A stretch of 16,361 bases of DNA. Origin: an uncultured Treponema sp. (GTDB lineage Bacteria > Spirochaetota > Spirochaetia > Treponematales > Treponemataceae). Shown here one piece after another: positions 15,229 to 16,361 of this stretch. Positions within the stretch are counted from its first letter, which is position 1, and every line of letters starts with the position of its first letter. The notes under the pieces are model-generated. The model saw nothing but the letters and a program-made list of their open reading frames with translations, was not told where the DNA came from and did not search any database. The stretch covers positions 1 to 16,361 of the forward strand of contig NZ_CALHGC010000137.1 in assembly GCF_938029485.1 (NCBI RefSeq). The letters are read 5' to 3'. The translations under genes were made by a program, and so were the position numbers.

Positions 15229-16361
15229 ATGCAGTCGATCTTACTTGATGTAGGGCTTATTAATTGCATGGCGCACACGAAAGCAGATTTTTATAATGCT
15301 TATTTTGTTGAGCAAAAATCCGGTTTGCGGTCGTGTTCAAAACTTGATTCGGTCTTTTCTTTAGGACTTATCCCTGCCGATTGGTATGTACACGAAGCAT
15401 TACCTCACCCGTATAATAATCGTATCAATAAACTTGCACTATGCGCCTGCCGCCAAATTGAACCGTTGGTACATCAGGCAAAACGGAAATACGGAGCAGA
15501 CCGCATCGGGATTGTAGTCGGCACAACCGATAACGGCAGCGAAGAAACCAATAAGTTCCTTTCGGGTCTCATGAATAATTCGACGGAAGAAAAGGCCGGA
15601 GCAGGTACTTACCGGTTGAATATGCAATGCCTCAGCCTGTGTGCCGAATATCTTTCGAATTTCTTCGGTATTACCGGATTTAACAGCACAATATCTACGG
15701 CTTGTACTTCAAGCGCTCATGCGATCAGCCGCGCTGATGAGCTTTTAAAAAGCGGTATATGCGATGTGGTTATTGCAGGTGGAGTTGATATTGTCAGTGA
15801 TGTGGTACTCGCCGGTTTTTCATCGCTGGAAGCGGTAGATACAAATACGACAATACCTTTTTCAAAGAACCGGCGCGGCATTAATTTGGGCGAAGGGGCC
15901 GCTTTTTTTGTCATGGCAAAGGAAAATTTTACCGGTACAAAAGGTACTATCCTTTTAAAAGGCGCTTCGGATAATGCCGATGCTTTTCACATGACAAGTC
16001 CCGATGTCGCCGGAACGGCAGCGGCAGTATGCATACAAACCGCTTTGCAGCGAGCTCATTTATCCGTTGCCGATATCGATTACATCAATTTGCACGGAAC
16101 CGGAACCGAATTAAATGATCAGATGGAATCCCGTGCAGTTAATTTAATCGGCGGAAGCGCTATTCCTTGCAGCTCCTTAAAAACAGCGCTTGGTCATACA
16201 CTCGGCGCTGCCGGAGCAATGGAACTTGCCGTGTGCTTTATCACATTATCGGAATTGAACACGCAGTCGCTGCTTCCGCCTCATTTTTATGACGGCATAT
16301 ATGATCCCGAATTACCGCCTATCCGGTTAGTAACCGGCAAAACTACTGCTGAACGCTTAAA
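15229..16361 (+). CDS. Beta-ketoacyl-ACP synthase (FabF/KAS-like), 3' truncated by window end
   Basis: The visible 377 residues are most of a ~400-residue ketosynthase that joins acyl groups to malonyl-ACP. The Cys-His-His triad and Lys are complete: Cys159 (STACTSSAHAI), His289 (NLHGTGTELND), Lys318 and His323 (LKTALGHTLGAAGAMELAV). The segment INLGEGAAFFVMA matches the conserved G-E-G-A strand, and FSKNRRG the preceding P-F-x-x-x-R-x-G. The start ATG is at 15229, with a weak AAGG about 12 bases upstream. No carrier or acyltransferase domain is fused, so it is a type II enzyme working with free carrier proteins. Divergent from the transferase gene and close to lyase and exporter genes, it is inferred to be a polyene chain-extending or initiating enzyme and not a housekeeping FabF. 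Only the last few dozen residues are missing. Confidence 0.93.
   Translation, partial: MQSILLDVGLINCMAHTKADFYNAYFVEQKSGLRSCSKLDSVFSLGLIPADWYVHEALPHPYNNRINKLALCACRQIEPLVHQAKRKYGADRIGIVVGTTDNGSEETNKFLSGLMNNSTEEKAGAGTYRLNMQCLSLCAEYLSNFFGITGFNSTISTACTSSAHAISRADELLKSGICDVVIAGGVDIVSDVVLAGFSSLEAVDTNTTIPFSKNRRGINLGEGAAFFVMAKENFTGTKGTILLKGASDNADAFHMTSPDVAGTAAAVCIQTALQRAHLSVADIDYINLHGTGTELNDQMESRAVNLIGGSAIPCSSLKTALGHTLGAAGAMELAVCFITLSELNTQSLLPPHFYDGIYDPELPPIRLVTGKTTAERL

Noticed and set aside
1..16361. CRISPR arrays, tRNA/rRNA genes, insertion sequences or prophage genes
   Set aside because: No regularly spaced repeats, cloverleaf-type sequences, transposase motifs or terminal inverted repeats were seen on reading both strands.

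Overview
The window reads as a chromosomal segment of a spirochaete, most likely a host-associated Treponema. This is inferred from protein style: several membrane-anchored TPR proteins, a relaxed spirochaetal lipobox, and a stand-alone class I ribonucleotide reductase small subunit. No rRNA or tRNA marker is present to settle the species. Base composition is moderate, and the 11.2-14.6 kb stretch is visibly AT-richer than nrdB.

Layout. Positions 1-107 hold the last codons of a + strand gene, followed by a strong hairpin (116-152) that can end transcription from both sides. From about 6.34 kb down to 0.36 kb runs a probable minus-strand operon. In transcription order it encodes a secreted TPR/coiled-coil protein, a giant single-pass TPR protein of about 1095 residues, a cytoplasmic protein of unknown function with GHKL-like traces, and a small lipoprotein whose 3' end looks frameshifted. 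The first two genes overlap by 8 bases around an in-frame TTG start preceded by GGAGG. A 34-base gap with overlapping back-to-back promoters separates this operon from a + strand gene for a third membrane-anchored TPR protein with an Mrr-like C-terminus. That gene is followed one base later by a metallophosphoesterase. nrdB comes next, behind a perfect 14-bp tandem repeat.

From 9.64 kb to the right edge lies the most interesting part, a biosynthetic locus of the aryl-polyene/flexirubin type. A good promoter (9642-9670) precedes an MIO aromatic amino acid ammonia-lyase, a hot-dog thioesterase, a LolA-like periplasmic lipid carrier and an MMPL/RND-type exporter; the last three genes overlap. 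A convergent Sfp-type phosphopantetheinyl transferase and a divergent beta-ketoacyl-ACP synthase follow, the latter cut by the window end. The set suggests that an aromatic starter is made, extended on an ACP activated by the transferase, and moved to the outer membrane by the exporter and carrier. Acyl carrier proteins, dehydratases, ketoreductase, AMP ligase and acyl/glycosyltransferase are not in the window and would be expected just downstream. Such a lipid would be notable in treponemes, which generally lack classical LPS.

Two genes (6376 + and 15184 -) have predicted promoters whose start points fall on the initiation codon, so leaderless mRNAs are possible. No CRISPR array, insertion sequence, tRNA or rRNA was seen. 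The only gene-poor stretch near 300 bases is 108-362, which holds the terminator, a second inverted repeat and a short minus-strand coding remnant.
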